Below are positions 35,420-45,238 of a stretch of DNA of 64,000 nucleotides, in pieces. The first letter of the stretch is position 1; each line of letters starts with the position of its first letter. The position numbers were made by a program, and so were the translations under genes. Source of the stretch: Robbsia sp. KACC 23696 (lineage in GTDB: Bacteria; Pseudomonadota; Gammaproteobacteria; Burkholderiales; Burkholderiaceae); contig NZ_CP156628.1 of NCBI RefSeq assembly GCF_039852015.1, positions 868,001-932,000 on the forward strand, given 5' to 3'. Below the pieces are notes generated by a model, which did not search any database, was not told the DNA's origin, and saw only the letters and a program-made list of their open reading frames with translations.

Positions 35420-35452
35420 TGAAAGGCACCGCCGTCAGCCCTGGAGATCGAT

Positions 35453-36781
35453 GTGCCGTCCGTCCGAAGCAAACCTTACCACCGTCCGCCTGAAATCAGG
35501 CGTTCCCGGATCCATCGGCGGATGTCCGCGCTGCTGCCTGGCGTGTTGGTATTGGCTGCCGCGGGCGGCATGACGGGATGCGAGAAAGCAGCGCCGCCCG
35601 CCGTCGTAGCGCCTACCGTGATCACCGCGATCGCAATCGATACCAGCGCCGCGCGTCCGGAAAGCGGCGGCGGAGGCGCGAGCGACGCGGCGGGACCGGC
35701 TCGCGTCACCGACCAGGCGTTTTCCGGCGCGGTGGCGGCGCGTACCGATACGGAGTTGTCGTTCCGCGTCGCCGGCCTGATGACGTCGCGCCCATTCCAA
35801 GCGGGACAACGGGTCGCACGCGGTGCCGTGCTGGCGCGGCTCGACGATGCCGACGCGCGGGCACAGTCCGATGCCGCGGACACGGCGGCGCGCACTGCCG
35901 CGGACAATCTGCGCATTGCGACCATTCAACGCGATCGCGATCAAAAACAGGCCGATGCCGGGCTGATCTCGGCCGCCGATCGCGAGCGCAGCCAACAGCA
36001 ATTCTTGTCCGCGACCGGCGATAACGCGCGCGCTCAGCAACAACGCACATCGGCGCGAAACCAACTGCGGTACCAACAGATCATCGCCGAACAAGACGGC
36101 GTCATCACCGACGTTCGGGCGGAACCGGGTCAAACCGTCGCGGCGGGACAGGCCATCTACGGCTTCGCCATCGATGGACCGCGCGACTTCATCGCTCAGG
36201 TTGCCGACACGACCGTCGCGTCATTGAAAGTCGGCATGCCGGCGACCGTTGTATTGAACGCGCTTCCCGGACGTCGCTTGCCGGTGCATGTTCGGGAAAT
36301 CGCCGCCGCCGCGAATCCGCGTAGCCAGACGTACGGGATCAAACTCGCTTTCGACCGCGTCGATCCCGCCGTATTGCTCGGCATGAGCGGCACGGCGTTG
36401 TTGGCCACGTCGGCTCAGGCATCGGGCGATGGCGGCCCACGCGAAGCGCGTATCGCGGTGCCGGCAACGGCGTTGTTCCATCAGCGGCAATCGCCCGCCG
36501 TCTGGGTCGTGGATCCGACCGCCCACACCGTTACGCTTCGTCCGGTCGATGTCGCGCAATACGGTGCACACGATGTGACGCTACGCGGCGGACTGCGTGC
36601 CGGTGAGCAGGTGGTGGCGCGCGGCGTCACCGTGCTTTCGCCAGGGATGACGGTGACGCCGCATATCGACGATGGCCGAGCCGTACTGTCGGTGCCGATC
36701 GCGCCGGCATCGGCGGCCGAAACCGCGTCCGCCCCCACGGCGACGTCCGCGTCCGCCCCGGCCTCGGGTGCAGCACGATGA
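35453..36781 (+). CDS. RND efflux membrane fusion protein (lipoprotein)
   Basis: The 442-residue product is the periplasmic adaptor linking inner-membrane pump and outer-membrane channel. It has an N-terminal signal with a lipobox-like LAAAGGMTGC (Cys at about 43), then the barrel-sandwich halves around a helical hairpin (AVAARTDTELSFRVAGLMTS, ARLDDADARAQSDA, AEQDGVITDVRAEPGQTVAA) and the beta-barrel region (TDTVAS-like VADTTVASLKVGMPATVVLN). The C-terminal 25 residues are Ala/Thr/Ser-rich. The start is GTG 35453 with GGAG six bases upstream; the ATG two bases earlier is out of frame. Its stop overlaps the pump start (ATGA). Confidence 0.93.
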   Translation: MPSVRSKPYHRPPEIRRSRIHRRMSALLPGVLVLAAAGGMTGCEKAAPPAVVAPTVITAIAIDTSAARPESGGGGASDAAGPARVTDQAFSGAVAARTDTELSFRVAGLMTSRPFQAGQRVARGAVLARLDDADARAQSDAADTAARTAADNLRIATIQRDRDQKQADAGLISAADRERSQQQFLSATGDNARAQQQRTSARNQLRYQQIIAEQDGVITDVRAEPGQTVAAGQAIYGFAIDGPRDFIAQVADTTVASLKVGMPATVVLNALPGRRLPVHVREIAAAANPRSQTYGIKLAFDRVDPAVLLGMSGTALLATSAQASGDGGPREARIAVPATALFHQRQSPAVWVVDPTAHTVTLRPVDVAQYGAHDVTLRGGLRAGEQVVARGVTVLSPGMTVTPHIDDGRAVLSVPIAPASAAETASAPTATSASAPASGAAR

Positions 36782-39700
36782 AACCAAGCGATCGCGGCAA
36801 TCTGTCCGCATGGACCTTGCGGCACCAGTCCTTTGTCATCTTCGTATTGGTCCTGGTCTCGCTGTTCGGCGTACTGTCGTATTCTCGGCTGTCGCAATCC
36901 GAGGATCCCCCGTTCACGTTCAAGACGATGGTGGTACGCACCCTGTGGCCAGGTGCGAGCGCCGAACAAGTGCAGTCGCTGGTCACCGACAAGATCGGCC
37001 GCACGCTGCAACAGACGCCGAATGTGGACTTTCTGCGCGCCTATTCCCGGCCGGGCGAATCCACGCTGTTTTTCACGATCCTCGACAGTGCGCCGTCGAG
37101 CGCCGTACCGGACACCTGGTATCAAGTGCGCAAGCGAGTGGGCGATATGGCCTATACCTTGCCGGATGGCGTGCAGGGTCCCTTCTTCAACGACGAGTTC
37201 GGGGATGTCTACACGAACGTCTACGCCTTGCGCGGCGACGGCTTCTCGCCGGACGAACTGCGTGCCTATGCGGACGCGTTGCGCGCGCAGTTGCTGCATG
37301 TGCCGGGGGTCGCGAAGGTCGATTATTTCGGCGATCAAAATCCCGAAATCGATATCGAGATCGACAACGCCCGGCTCGCGCAGTTAGGCCTCGCCCCAAG
37401 CGATATCGCCGCGGCCATCCGTGCGCAGAATGCCGTCAGTGCCGCCGGCACGATCGATACCGCGCAGGATCGGATCACCATCCGACCCTCGGGACAGTTC
37501 GGACCGTACGCCCCGCCGGGCGCCCCGTCACCCGCCCATCAGCCGTATGACCCGGATGCGACGGCACGCGCCGCGCTCGCCAACGTGCTGCTGCGCGCCC
37601 CGGCGGCCAGCGCGACGCGCGCGGCGGGCAGCACGTCGGCCGGCGCGACGTTTCGCCTGGGCGACATCGCGACGATCCGCCGTGGCTATGCGGATCCGCC
37701 CGCGCAAACGATGCGCTTCGACGGCCATACGGTCCTGGGTCTCGGCATCACGATGGCCGCAAACGGCGACGTCATCGCGCTGGGCCATGCGCTCGATGCA
37801 CGCGTGAAGACATTGCAATCGACGTTGCCGGTCGGTCTGTCGCTGCAGCCGGTGACCAACATGCCGCATGCGGTATCGGATTCGGTATCGGACTTCATCC
37901 ACTCGGTAGCGGAAGCGGTCGTCATCGTGCTGGCCGTCAGCCTGGTCTCGCTGGGCTGGCGCACCGGCATGGTCGTCGTGATTTCGATTCCGTTGGTGCT
38001 TGCCGCCACCGCGCTCGGCATGTCGATGTTCGGCATCGGATTGCACAAGGTGTCGCTGGGCACGCTGGTGTTGGCATTGGGCCTGCTCGTGGACGACGCC
38101 ATCATCGCCGTCGAGATGATGGCGGTGAAACTGGCGCAGGGGTGGGAGCGCGGCAAGGCCGCCGCCTTCGCCTATACCAGCACCGCGTTTCCGATGCTGA
38201 CCGGGACGCTCGTTACCGTGGCCGGCTTCCTGCCAATCGCCTTAGCGCGATCCGGCACCGGCGAATACACGCGCTCGATTTTCGAAGTATCGGCGTTGGC
38301 CCTGCTGCTGTCCTGGCTGTCGGCGGTGATCGTCGTGCCCTTGCTCGGCTATCACCTGCTCAAGCCGAAAGCGACAACGCACGCTGGCGATGCCGCCGAT
38401 GCACCCGTGCAAGACCCGCACGTCGATCACACCGCCCATGACGATCACGAGGGCGTCTACGACTCGCGCTTCTACCATCGCCTGCGGCACGTCATCGAAT
38501 GGTGCATCACGCGTCGCTGGCGCGTGCTGGCGGCCACCGGACTCGTCTTCGTCTTGTCCCTGGCCGGCTTCGGTCTGGTATCGCAGCAGTTCTTTCCCAG
38601 TTCGAACCGGCCGGAACTGTTGATCGATCTTCGGCTTCCCGACAACGCATCGTACGACGCCACGCTGGTACAAGTGAAGCGCATGGAAGCGATCATTCGC
38701 GACCGCTCCGATATCGCTGCCCACATCGATAACAGCACCGCGTTTGTCGGCACGGGCGCGCCCCGCTTCTTCCTGTCGCTGGACCAGCAATTGGCGCAAC
38801 CGAATTTCGCGCAGTTCCTCGTCACCGCGAAATCGGTCGCCGATCGGGAAGCGTTGGCGACCGCGCTGCGTCCCATTTTGCGCGACGATTTCGGCTTCCT
38901 GCGCACCCGTCTGACACGCCTCGAGAATGGACCGCCTACCGGCTATCCGGTGCAGTTCCGCATCAGCGGCGACGATATCGCCACCGTCCGACGCATTGCG
39001 GATCAAGTCGCCGCAAGCGTCCGCACCGATACCCGCACGCACGGGGTGCAGCTGGATTGGGACGAACCCGGCCGCCGCACGCTGACCTTCGACGTCGACC
39101 AGGCCAAAGCACGGGCGGCAGGCATCACATCGCAGGACATCGCGCAATTCCTGGCATTGACGGTGGACGGTTATCCGGTCACGCAATGGCGCGAGGACGA
39201 CCGGCTTGTACCCATCGTTTTGCGTGGTCCGCGTCAGGAACGACGGGATCCGGCGCGACTCGCGCAACTGTCGATGCCGACACCGCAAGGACCAGTGCCG
39301 CTGAACGCGCTCGGCGCATTCGTGCCGGCGATGGATTACAGCGTGATCTGGACCCGGGATCGGCAACCGGTGATCACCGTGCAGGCCGACGTCTCGGATG
39401 GCGTGGCGGGCTTGGACGTGATGGCCGCGCTCGACAAACAACTGGCGCCCTTGCGCGCCGGCCTGCCGATCGGCTATGCGATCAAAGCGGGCGGCCCGAT
39501 CGAGGAAAACGCGAAGGCCCAGCGCTCCATCGTCGTGCAATTGCCGCTGCTCGGGATCGTCGTTCTGGTGTTGCTGATGATGCAACTGCAGAGTTTCTCG
39601 CGGACCTTGCTGGTCGTGCTGACCGCACCGCTTGGCTTGATCGGCGTCGTGGCGGCGCTGCTGCTGTTCCATCAGCCGTTCGGCTTTGTCGCCATGCTGG

Positions 39701-40032
39701 GCGTGATCGCCATGTTCGGCATCATCATGCGTAACTCGGTGATTCTAGTCGATCAGATCGAGCGCGATATCGCCGCCGGACACCCGCGCCTGGATGCCAT
39801 CGTCGACGCCACCGTGCGCCGCTTCCGGCCCATCGTGCTGACCGCCGCCGCGGCCGTTCTGGCGCTGATCCCGCTGCTGCGCAACGGTTTCTTCAGCCCG
39901 ATGGCCACGGCCCTGATGGGCGGCATCACCGTCGCGACCTTATTGACCATTCTGTTCGTGCCGGCCTTGTATGCCGCATGGTTCCGCGTCAAGGCCGCCG
40001 AAACGCGGCCGCCACAAGGAAGTCAGTCATGA
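36778..40032 (+). CDS. RND family efflux pump inner-membrane protein
   Basis: The 1084-residue product is a proton-driven AcrB/MexB-type transporter. Twelve membrane segments surround two large periplasmic loops. TM4 carries the proton-relay acid pair in LGLLVDDAIIAVEMM, and the loop after it reads KLAQGWERGKAAAFAYTSTA. The second half ends with MLGVIAMFGIIMRNSVILVD. A His/Asp-rich cytoplasmic or loop insertion (THAGDAADAPVQDPHVDHTA) at about 540-560 is unusual. It overlaps the adaptor gene by four bases and the outer-membrane factor gene at ATGA, so the three genes are one operon. The substrate cannot be predicted. Confidence 0.96.
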   Translation: MKPSDRGNLSAWTLRHQSFVIFVLVLVSLFGVLSYSRLSQSEDPPFTFKTMVVRTLWPGASAEQVQSLVTDKIGRTLQQTPNVDFLRAYSRPGESTLFFTILDSAPSSAVPDTWYQVRKRVGDMAYTLPDGVQGPFFNDEFGDVYTNVYALRGDGFSPDELRAYADALRAQLLHVPGVAKVDYFGDQNPEIDIEIDNARLAQLGLAPSDIAAAIRAQNAVSAAGTIDTAQDRITIRPSGQFGPYAPPGAPSPAHQPYDPDATARAALANVLLRAPAASATRAAGSTSAGATFRLGDIATIRRGYADPPAQTMRFDGHTVLGLGITMAANGDVIALGHALDARVKTLQSTLPVGLSLQPVTNMPHAVSDSVSDFIHSVAEAVVIVLAVSLVSLGWRTGMVVVISIPLVLAATALGMSMFGIGLHKVSLGTLVLALGLLVDDAIIAVEMMAVKLAQGWERGKAAAFAYTSTAFPMLTGTLVTVAGFLPIALARSGTGEYTRSIFEVSALALLLSWLSAVIVVPLLGYHLLKPKATTHAGDAADAPVQDPHVDHTAHDDHEGVYDSRFYHRLRHVIEWCITRRWRVLAATGLVFVLSLAGFGLVSQQFFPSSNRPELLIDLRLPDNASYDATLVQVKRMEAIIRDRSDIAAHIDNSTAFVGTGAPRFFLSLDQQLAQPNFAQFLVTAKSVADREALATALRPILRDDFGFLRTRLTRLENGPPTGYPVQFRISGDDIATVRRIADQVAASVRTDTRTHGVQLDWDEPGRRTLTFDVDQAKARAAGITSQDIAQFLALTVDGYPVTQWREDDRLVPIVLRGPRQERRDPARLAQLSMPTPQGPVPLNALGAFVPAMDYSVIWTRDRQPVITVQADVSDGVAGLDVMAALDKQLAPLRAGLPIGYAIKAGGPIEENAKAQRSIVVQLPLLGIVVLVLLMMQLQSFSRTLLVVLTAPLGLIGVVAALLLFHQPFGFVAMLGVIAMFGIIMRNSVILVDQIERDIAAGHPRLDAIVDATVRRFRPIVLTAAAAVLALIPLLRNGFFSPMATALMGGITVATLLTILFVPALYAAWFRVKAAETRPPQGSQS

Positions 40033-41669
40033 TGCGCCCGCCCCTCTCCCCGCGCCATATGGCCGTCGCGGCAACGCATGGATCGTCCCGCCCCGTGCGC
40101 CTCGCGCGGCTGCTGACGACGGTCGCTGTTCTCTCGACGATGACGGCTTGCACCCACCTCGTGCCCGATGCCACGCCGCCTAGCGTGACGACGCGCGACG
40201 ATGCCGGTATTTTTAGGACGACCCCGGACGGGATCGACGTACCGCAAAACAGCTCCGCGGCCGTCACGCCCGCGCCAACCAGTCTGGCGCCGTCTGATCT
40301 GGCGACGGCCGACGCATTGCCCTGGTGGCATCGTCTCGGCCAACCCGGTCTGGGTGCGACCGTGGACGCGGCCCTGGCGCAGAACCCCGGGCTGGCCGCC
40401 ACCGAGAAGCAATTGGCGGCGGCGCGCCATGTCCTGCAAGCGTCGGTGAGCAATGCGATCTTGCCGTCGATCGATGTCGGCGCGTCCGCGGCACGCATTC
40501 GCGGGCCGGGCATTCCCGCCGTGTCGACCTCGCCCGATGGCAACGTGCAGTTGCGCAACACAGGCGCGACGCTCTACGACAACTGGTCGACCTTCGTCCG
40601 CGCCAGCTATGACGTGGATCTGTTCGGTGCAACGCGACTCGACAACGACACCCGGCGCAAGCAGGTCGATGCCGAAGCCGCACGCCTCGATGCGGCGCGA
40701 CTCGCGCTGGCCTCCCGCGTCGCCGTGACGACGATCACCGTCTCGGCGCTGCAGGCGCAATGGGTCGATGCCGAACGCGCGGCCGCGCTCTCCGATGCGG
40801 ACCTCGATACGTTGCAGCACCGCGCCGCATTGGGCGCGGTCGATGACGATCAGGTGCTGTCCACACGCGCGCAGGCCGCTTCGGCGCATGCCGCCGTGGC
40901 GGCGCTCGACACGCAACGCGCCACCGCCCGCCACGCACTTGCGGCCCTGCTGGGACGCACGCCCGATGCGGCCCCCCCCGCGGCGCCGTTCGATCCGCTG
41001 CGCACACCCGGCGCATCGAACGACGCAACGAGCGCCGATCGCGGCGCGATCTCGACCATTCCGACGGTCGTCCCTTCGGAACTGCTGGCGCAACGCCCCG
41101 ATATCCGGGCAGCCACCGCCGCGCTGCAAGGCAGTGCCGCCGCCGTCGGTGTCGCACGCGCCGCGATGTTGCCCTCGCTGAAATTGACGGCAGGACTGGG
41201 ACGCGGCGGTCTTCTGCAACCGGCCCTGCTGTCCGGACCGGCTTGGATATGGGCCGCCGCCGCTCAACTGACGGCGCCGATATTTCATGGAGGTGCTCTG
41301 CGCGAACAGGTCAAAGGCGCGCAGGCGACATTCGAGGCAAGCAAGGCGCAATATCGGCAGACGGTCCTTCAGGCCTTTCAGGAAGTGGCCGATCGTCTCG
41401 CGGCGCTGGACGCCGATCGAGCGCGCATCGCGGCACTGCAGACCCGCTGGGAAAGTACCCGACGCAGCACGGCGCGTCAGCGTGAACGGGCCGCGCTGGG
41501 CGCCGTTCCGGCAACGGCCGTGCGTGCCGCCGAGCAACAGGATCTGGCAGCGGCGCGCGATCTGATCGATGCCCGCGCCACGCAGTGGCAAGACCTCATC
41601 GGTTTGTACCAGGCCATCGGCGCGACGACACCGCCGCATCCCGCGCAAAACCCCGACACGGCGTCCTAG
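40029..41669 (+). CDS. RND efflux outer-membrane factor (NodT/OprM type lipoprotein)
   Basis: The 546-residue product is a TolC-like channel subunit. An N-terminal signal ends in a lipobox (LSTMTACTH, Cys at about 41). The family start PWWHRLGQPGLGATVDAALA, AQNPGLAATEKQLAAARHVL follows. Two OEP repeats span the rest, the second with QRPDIRAATAALQGSAAAVG and FHGGALREQVKGAQATFEAS. ATG 40029 lies in the pump stop (ATGATG) with AAGGAAG six bases upstream. It completes the three-part pump. Confidence 0.93.
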   Translation: MMRPPLSPRHMAVAATHGSSRPVRLARLLTTVAVLSTMTACTHLVPDATPPSVTTRDDAGIFRTTPDGIDVPQNSSAAVTPAPTSLAPSDLATADALPWWHRLGQPGLGATVDAALAQNPGLAATEKQLAAARHVLQASVSNAILPSIDVGASAARIRGPGIPAVSTSPDGNVQLRNTGATLYDNWSTFVRASYDVDLFGATRLDNDTRRKQVDAEAARLDAARLALASRVAVTTITVSALQAQWVDAERAAALSDADLDTLQHRAALGAVDDDQVLSTRAQAASAHAAVAALDTQRATARHALAALLGRTPDAAPPAAPFDPLRTPGASNDATSADRGAISTIPTVVPSELLAQRPDIRAATAALQGSAAAVGVARAAMLPSLKLTAGLGRGGLLQPALLSGPAWIWAAAAQLTAPIFHGGALREQVKGAQATFEASKAQYRQTVLQAFQEVADRLAALDADRARIAALQTRWESTRRSTARQRERAALGAVPATAVRAAEQQDLAAARDLIDARATQWQDLIGLYQAIGATTPPHPAQNPDTAS

Positions 41670-41771
41670 TCCCCTGGCGGCGTCCGTGCCTTCCCCGCGA
41701 GAGGGCGCGATGCATTCCGATATAATCGAGACGGTAAAGCAGGTCAGGCCGTATCGATTGATCGAGGTGTC

Positions 41772-42512
41772 ATGTTCGCTCCTGTTGTCCCTGCCCGCAC
41801 ATTGACCGCCGATGTCGCGAGTCAGATCGAAGCGATGATTCGCGACGGCCGTTTGGCGGCCGGAGCGCGCCTGCCGCCGGAACATGAATTGATTGCCTCG
41901 CTGAGCGTCAGTCGCACGGTGTTGCGCGAGGCGGTTGCCGCGCTGCGCGCGCAAGGCATGTTGACGAGTCGACGGGGCGCAGGCGTCTTCGTTGCAGCGC
42001 TGCCCCCCACGCCCCCTTTTAGGCTGGCCGCGGAAGATCTCGCCGCATTGCCTCATGCGCTTGCGTTGCTGGAGTTCCGTGCAGGACTCGAAGTAGAGTG
42101 TGCCGGTCTGGCGGCGTTGCGCCGTTCGGATGCGCAAGCGGACGCCATCCGTGCCGCCCGCCTCGCAATGCGCGACGCAATGCAAAACGGCGCGTCGGGT
42201 GTGCAGGCCGATGCCGATTTTCATATGGCGATCGCGCGTGCATCGCAGAATCCGCACTATCCGCAGTTCCTGTCCTATCTCCGCACCGTGTCGACGATCC
42301 CGCGCGCCCATCTGCACGGGGCCGCGCGGACCGTGGATCATCCCGACCATCACGCGTCACTCGATACGCGTTATGCCCTCTTGCTGGACGAGGTCCACGC
42401 GCGGATCGAAGGGGCCATTACGGCACGGAATGCGGAAGCGGCACGCGAGGCCATGCGCCAGCATTTTCGCGTAGCGGCCGAACGCTATAGCAACAGCGCC
42501 GTCGACACCTGA
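41772..42512 (+). CDS. GntR family transcriptional regulator, FadR subfamily
   Basis: The 246-residue product has an N-terminal winged helix-turn-helix (LPPEHELIASLSVSRTVLRE, AVAALRAQGMLTSRRGAGVF) and an FCD ligand-binding domain (LEFRAGLEVECAGLAALRRS, DADFHMAIARASQNPHYPQF, RAMRQHF-like EAMRQHFRVAAERY). Such domains usually bind a metal and an organic acid. GAGGT precedes ATG 41772. No catabolic gene is adjacent on the same strand, so the target is unclear; it may act on the distant catabolic cluster. Its 3' end overlaps the convergent hypothetical gene by 28 bases. Confidence 0.92.
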   Translation: MFAPVVPARTLTADVASQIEAMIRDGRLAAGARLPPEHELIASLSVSRTVLREAVAALRAQGMLTSRRGAGVFVAALPPTPPFRLAAEDLAALPHALALLEFRAGLEVECAGLAALRRSDAQADAIRAARLAMRDAMQNGASGVQADADFHMAIARASQNPHYPQFLSYLRTVSTIPRAHLHGAARTVDHPDHHASLDTRYALLLDEVHARIEGAITARNAEAAREAMRQHFRVAAERYSNSAVDT

Positions 42513-43006
42513 TTTCGGCGATCGTCCCAGATGGTATCCGCCAGCACGAACAAGCCGGCGTGGAATTCGGATGCCGCTTCCGGGGCCACGGCATCCATCG
42601 CGCGGGCCGCTTCCATGGCAGTGGCGATTACTTGCATCGCCGTATGCGGCTGTCGCAAGCCGGCGAGACGCGATACCTCTTGACGACACCATTGGTTCAT
42701 TCGCGCGATCGTGCCGCGTGCTTCCTCGACAATCGGATCGAGCACGCGGGCCTGTTGCGAATCAGGCGTCGAACCGTCGTCGCGCGCGCGGGGCATCGCG
42801 GCGAGGCGCCCGCAAATCGTCTGCCATTCGGCCAAGCGATCCGCCGACGTCGTATCGCTCGCGCGCGCCGGTAACGTCGCGGACGCCGTGACCGCAGCGA
42901 CGTGCGCTGCGGCATGAAGACTGTGCCGCGCCGCACCTTCGGATATCAGCGGCAACGCCGATTGCGGAACGAGTCTCAGGAAGGAGTGGGGTCGCCTGGC
43001 TTGCAT
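42485..43006 (-). CDS. Hypothetical protein
   Basis: 173 residues from ATG 43006, which has AGGA seven bases upstream; the SD is the main support for coding. The sequence is mostly helical with a Trp/Cys-containing core (ADRLAEWQTICGRLAAMPRA, ARGTIARMNQWCRQEVSRLA, HAGLFVLADTIWDDRRN). The helical pattern recalls phasin-like proteins, but I cannot assign a family. There is no signal peptide. It lies downstream of the oxidoreductase gene in the same direction (125 bp). Confidence 0.5.
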   Translation of the reverse strand: MQARRPHSFLRLVPQSALPLISEGAARHSLHAAAHVAAVTASATLPARASDTTSADRLAEWQTICGRLAAMPRARDDGSTPDSQQARVLDPIVEEARGTIARMNQWCRQEVSRLAGLRQPHTAMQVIATAMEAARAMDAVAPEAASEFHAGLFVLADTIWDDRRNQVSTALLL

Positions 43007-43131
43007 CTCGGGATCCTGTCGCACGCATGGGGTCGATATCCCGCTCAGTCACCTCGCGCTTGAAAATGTTCCCCGTCGCCGCGCGGCGATGGCCCTTGCC
43101 TCACGCCATCACCACGCCGCTACGCCGCCCC

Positions 43132-44145
43132 TTACTGCGCGACGAGCACCACCTTGCCGATCATATCGCCGCGTTCGACCAACGCATGGGCCTGCTTCAG
43201 CGTGCTGGCGTCGATGCCGTCGATGCGTTGCGTCAAGGTGTGACGCAAGACACCGCGATCCACCAGCTGCGCGGCGCGGCGCAGCAGTGCGTGCTGGCGC
43301 TCGATCGTCTTCGTCGTATAGATCGGCCGCGTGTACATCAACTCCCAATGAATCGCGATCGACTTCGATTTGAACGGTCCGATATCGAGATTGACCGGGT
43401 CGTCGATCAGTGCGAACTGACCTTCCGGACAAAGCACTTCGGCGATCTGCGGGACATGGCGCGCACTCTCATTCAACCCAGCGACATGCGTCACGTGTTT
43501 GAAACCCAGTGCCGCGAGCTGCGGCGCCCATGGCTGATGATGATCGATCGTGTGATGCGCGCCGCGCCCCAGCACCCATTCCCGGCTTTGCGGACGCGAT
43601 GCGGTGCCGATGACGGTCAAGCCGGTCAGGGCACGCGCCAACTGCGTCAGAATCGATCCCACCCCACCGGCAGCACCCACGACCAACAGCACGTTATCGT
43701 CGGTCGGATCGGCGCGCTGGACTTCCAGGCGGTCGAACAGCAGTTCCCAGGCGGTGATCGTGGTCAGCGGCAAGGAGGCCGCCTCGGCGAAATTCAGCGA
43801 GGTCGGCATCGGCCCGACGATACGCTCGTCCACCGCGTGCAAGGCCGAGTTGCTGCCAGGCCGGTTGATATCGCCGGCGTACCAGACCCGATCGCCGATC
43901 TTGAAACGGCTCGTGCGTGGTCCCACCGCCCGAACGATACCGGCGGCGTCCCAGCCCGGAATACGCGCCTGGCCCTCGGGCGGCGTGGAACCGCGACGGA
44001 CCTTCGTATCGACCGGATTGACGGAGACCGCCTTGACCTCGACAAGTAGGTCATAATCGCGCAATTCGGGCGTGGGCAATTCCAGGTCCAACAGCGCATC
44101 GGCGCGATCGATCGACCCGGGTTGATAGAAACCGACTGCTTTCAT
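43132..44145 (-). CDS. Zinc-type alcohol dehydrogenase / quinone oxidoreductase family protein
   Basis: The 337-residue product is a medium-chain reductase. It has the GroES-like N-terminal half (RDYDLLVEVKAVSVNPVDTK, IPGWDAAGIVRAVGPRTSRF, GDRVWYAG) and the Rossmann half with LLVVGAAGGVGSILTQLARA. The zinc-binding cysteines of true alcohol dehydrogenases are absent, so it is an NADPH-dependent quinone or enone reductase type. The end VERGDMIGKVVLVAQ is typical. ATG 44145 has CAGGAG six bases upstream. It is divergent from a LysR gene that probably controls it. Confidence 0.92.
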   Translation of the reverse strand: MKAVGFYQPGSIDRADALLDLELPTPELRDYDLLVEVKAVSVNPVDTKVRRGSTPPEGQARIPGWDAAGIVRAVGPRTSRFKIGDRVWYAGDINRPGSNSALHAVDERIVGPMPTSLNFAEAASLPLTTITAWELLFDRLEVQRADPTDDNVLLVVGAAGGVGSILTQLARALTGLTVIGTASRPQSREWVLGRGAHHTIDHHQPWAPQLAALGFKHVTHVAGLNESARHVPQIAEVLCPEGQFALIDDPVNLDIGPFKSKSIAIHWELMYTRPIYTTKTIERQHALLRRAAQLVDRGVLRHTLTQRIDGIDASTLKQAHALVERGDMIGKVVLVAQ

Positions 44146-44319
44146 CGTATGCTCCTGGTAAAGCCGCGGCTTGGCAATATCGGCCGCGACCGGTGTTCGA
44201 TAAGCGGGAGGGTCGCACCGTCCGCAGTGCAACAACCTTTCGACTGTCGCCATGATGGCGCAGACCGACGCGCTGAGATACGGCCCCGACACGTAAACAC
44301 TTTCCGCATTTTGCAGCAA

Positions 44320-45234
44320 ATGATTCGACTCGACGACGTCGCCATCTTCGTGCAAACGGTAGACTCCGGCAGCTTTTCCCTCGCCGCACGGCAAATGCAC
44401 ATCTCACCGGGCTTGGCGAGCAGCGCCGTGCAGCGCCTCGAAAAAGCGCTGGGCGCCCGGCTGTTCGTCCGCTCGACGCGCACGATGCATCTGACCGACA
44501 CCGGCACGCGCTATCTGCCGCATGCGCGAGCGATGCTGGCCGCGCTTGCCGCGGGCCAGCACGCGCTGCAGCGCGAAGGCGACGCCGTGGCGGGTCCGCT
44601 GCGCCTGTCCGCACCGTCCGACTTCGGCCGAAATCTGCTCGCGCCTTGGCTCGATGCTTTCCAGAAACAGCATCCGGCGGTGTCGATCGAACTGCGGCTC
44701 AGCGACCGTGCGGTCGATCTTTTCTCCCAGCCGCTGGACGCCGCCATCCGCTACGGCGCGCCCGCCGACTCCGGACTGGTGCTGATGCCGCTGGCACCGG
44801 ACAACCGTCGCACGCTTTGTGCCGCGCCGTCCTATATTACGCGCCACGGTCGGCCGACCGAGCTCGACGACCTGACACGACACAATTGCCTGCGCTTCAT
44901 CTGGGCCGATCAGGTGCATGAACGCTGGCGCTTTTTCCCGCCGTCGGAGCGTGCCGGCGAACGTGTCGTCGAGGTGCGGGGCGATCGGATATCCGACGAT
45001 GGCGATGTGGCCCGTCGGTGGGCGATCGACGGTCACGGTATCGTCTACAAGTCGCGCATCGATGTCGTCGACGATCTGCGCGCCGGAAGACTGGTCGAAT
45101 TGGTGCCGAGCGCGTGGTGCGAACCTGCGCCGCTGAACCTGCTCACCGCGCACCGCCCTGCCGCCGCCTCATCCGTGCAACAATTACGGGACTTTCTGCG
45201 GGCGCGCTGCCTCGAACATCTATCACGTATCTGA
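44320..45234 (+). CDS. LysR family transcriptional regulator (divergent from the oxidoreductase)
   Basis: The 304-residue product has the LysR helix-turn-helix (VDSGSFSLAARQMHISPGLA, SSAVQRLEKALGARLFVRST) and a substrate-binding domain of the CrgA/YhjC-like group (GPLRLSAPSDFGRNLLAPWL, DAAIRYGAPADSGLVLMPLA). It is divergent from the oxidoreductase gene with a 174-bp gap, a standard regulator-target pair. ATG 44320 follows an AT-richer stretch without a strong SD. A second, unrelated LysR gene begins five bases after its stop, so the two may be cotranscribed. Confidence 0.9.
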   Translation: MIRLDDVAIFVQTVDSGSFSLAARQMHISPGLASSAVQRLEKALGARLFVRSTRTMHLTDTGTRYLPHARAMLAALAAGQHALQREGDAVAGPLRLSAPSDFGRNLLAPWLDAFQKQHPAVSIELRLSDRAVDLFSQPLDAAIRYGAPADSGLVLMPLAPDNRRTLCAAPSYITRHGRPTELDDLTRHNCLRFIWADQVHERWRFFPPSERAGERVVEVRGDRISDDGDVARRWAIDGHGIVYKSRIDVVDDLRAGRLVELVPSAWCEPAPLNLLTAHRPAAASSVQQLRDFLRARCLEHLSRI

Positions 45235-45238
45235 CGCA

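Noticed and set aside
36481-39672. Long antisense open frames through the RND pump gene
   Set aside because: They are shadows of a GC-rich gene with strong third-position bias; the sense product is a complete RND pump.
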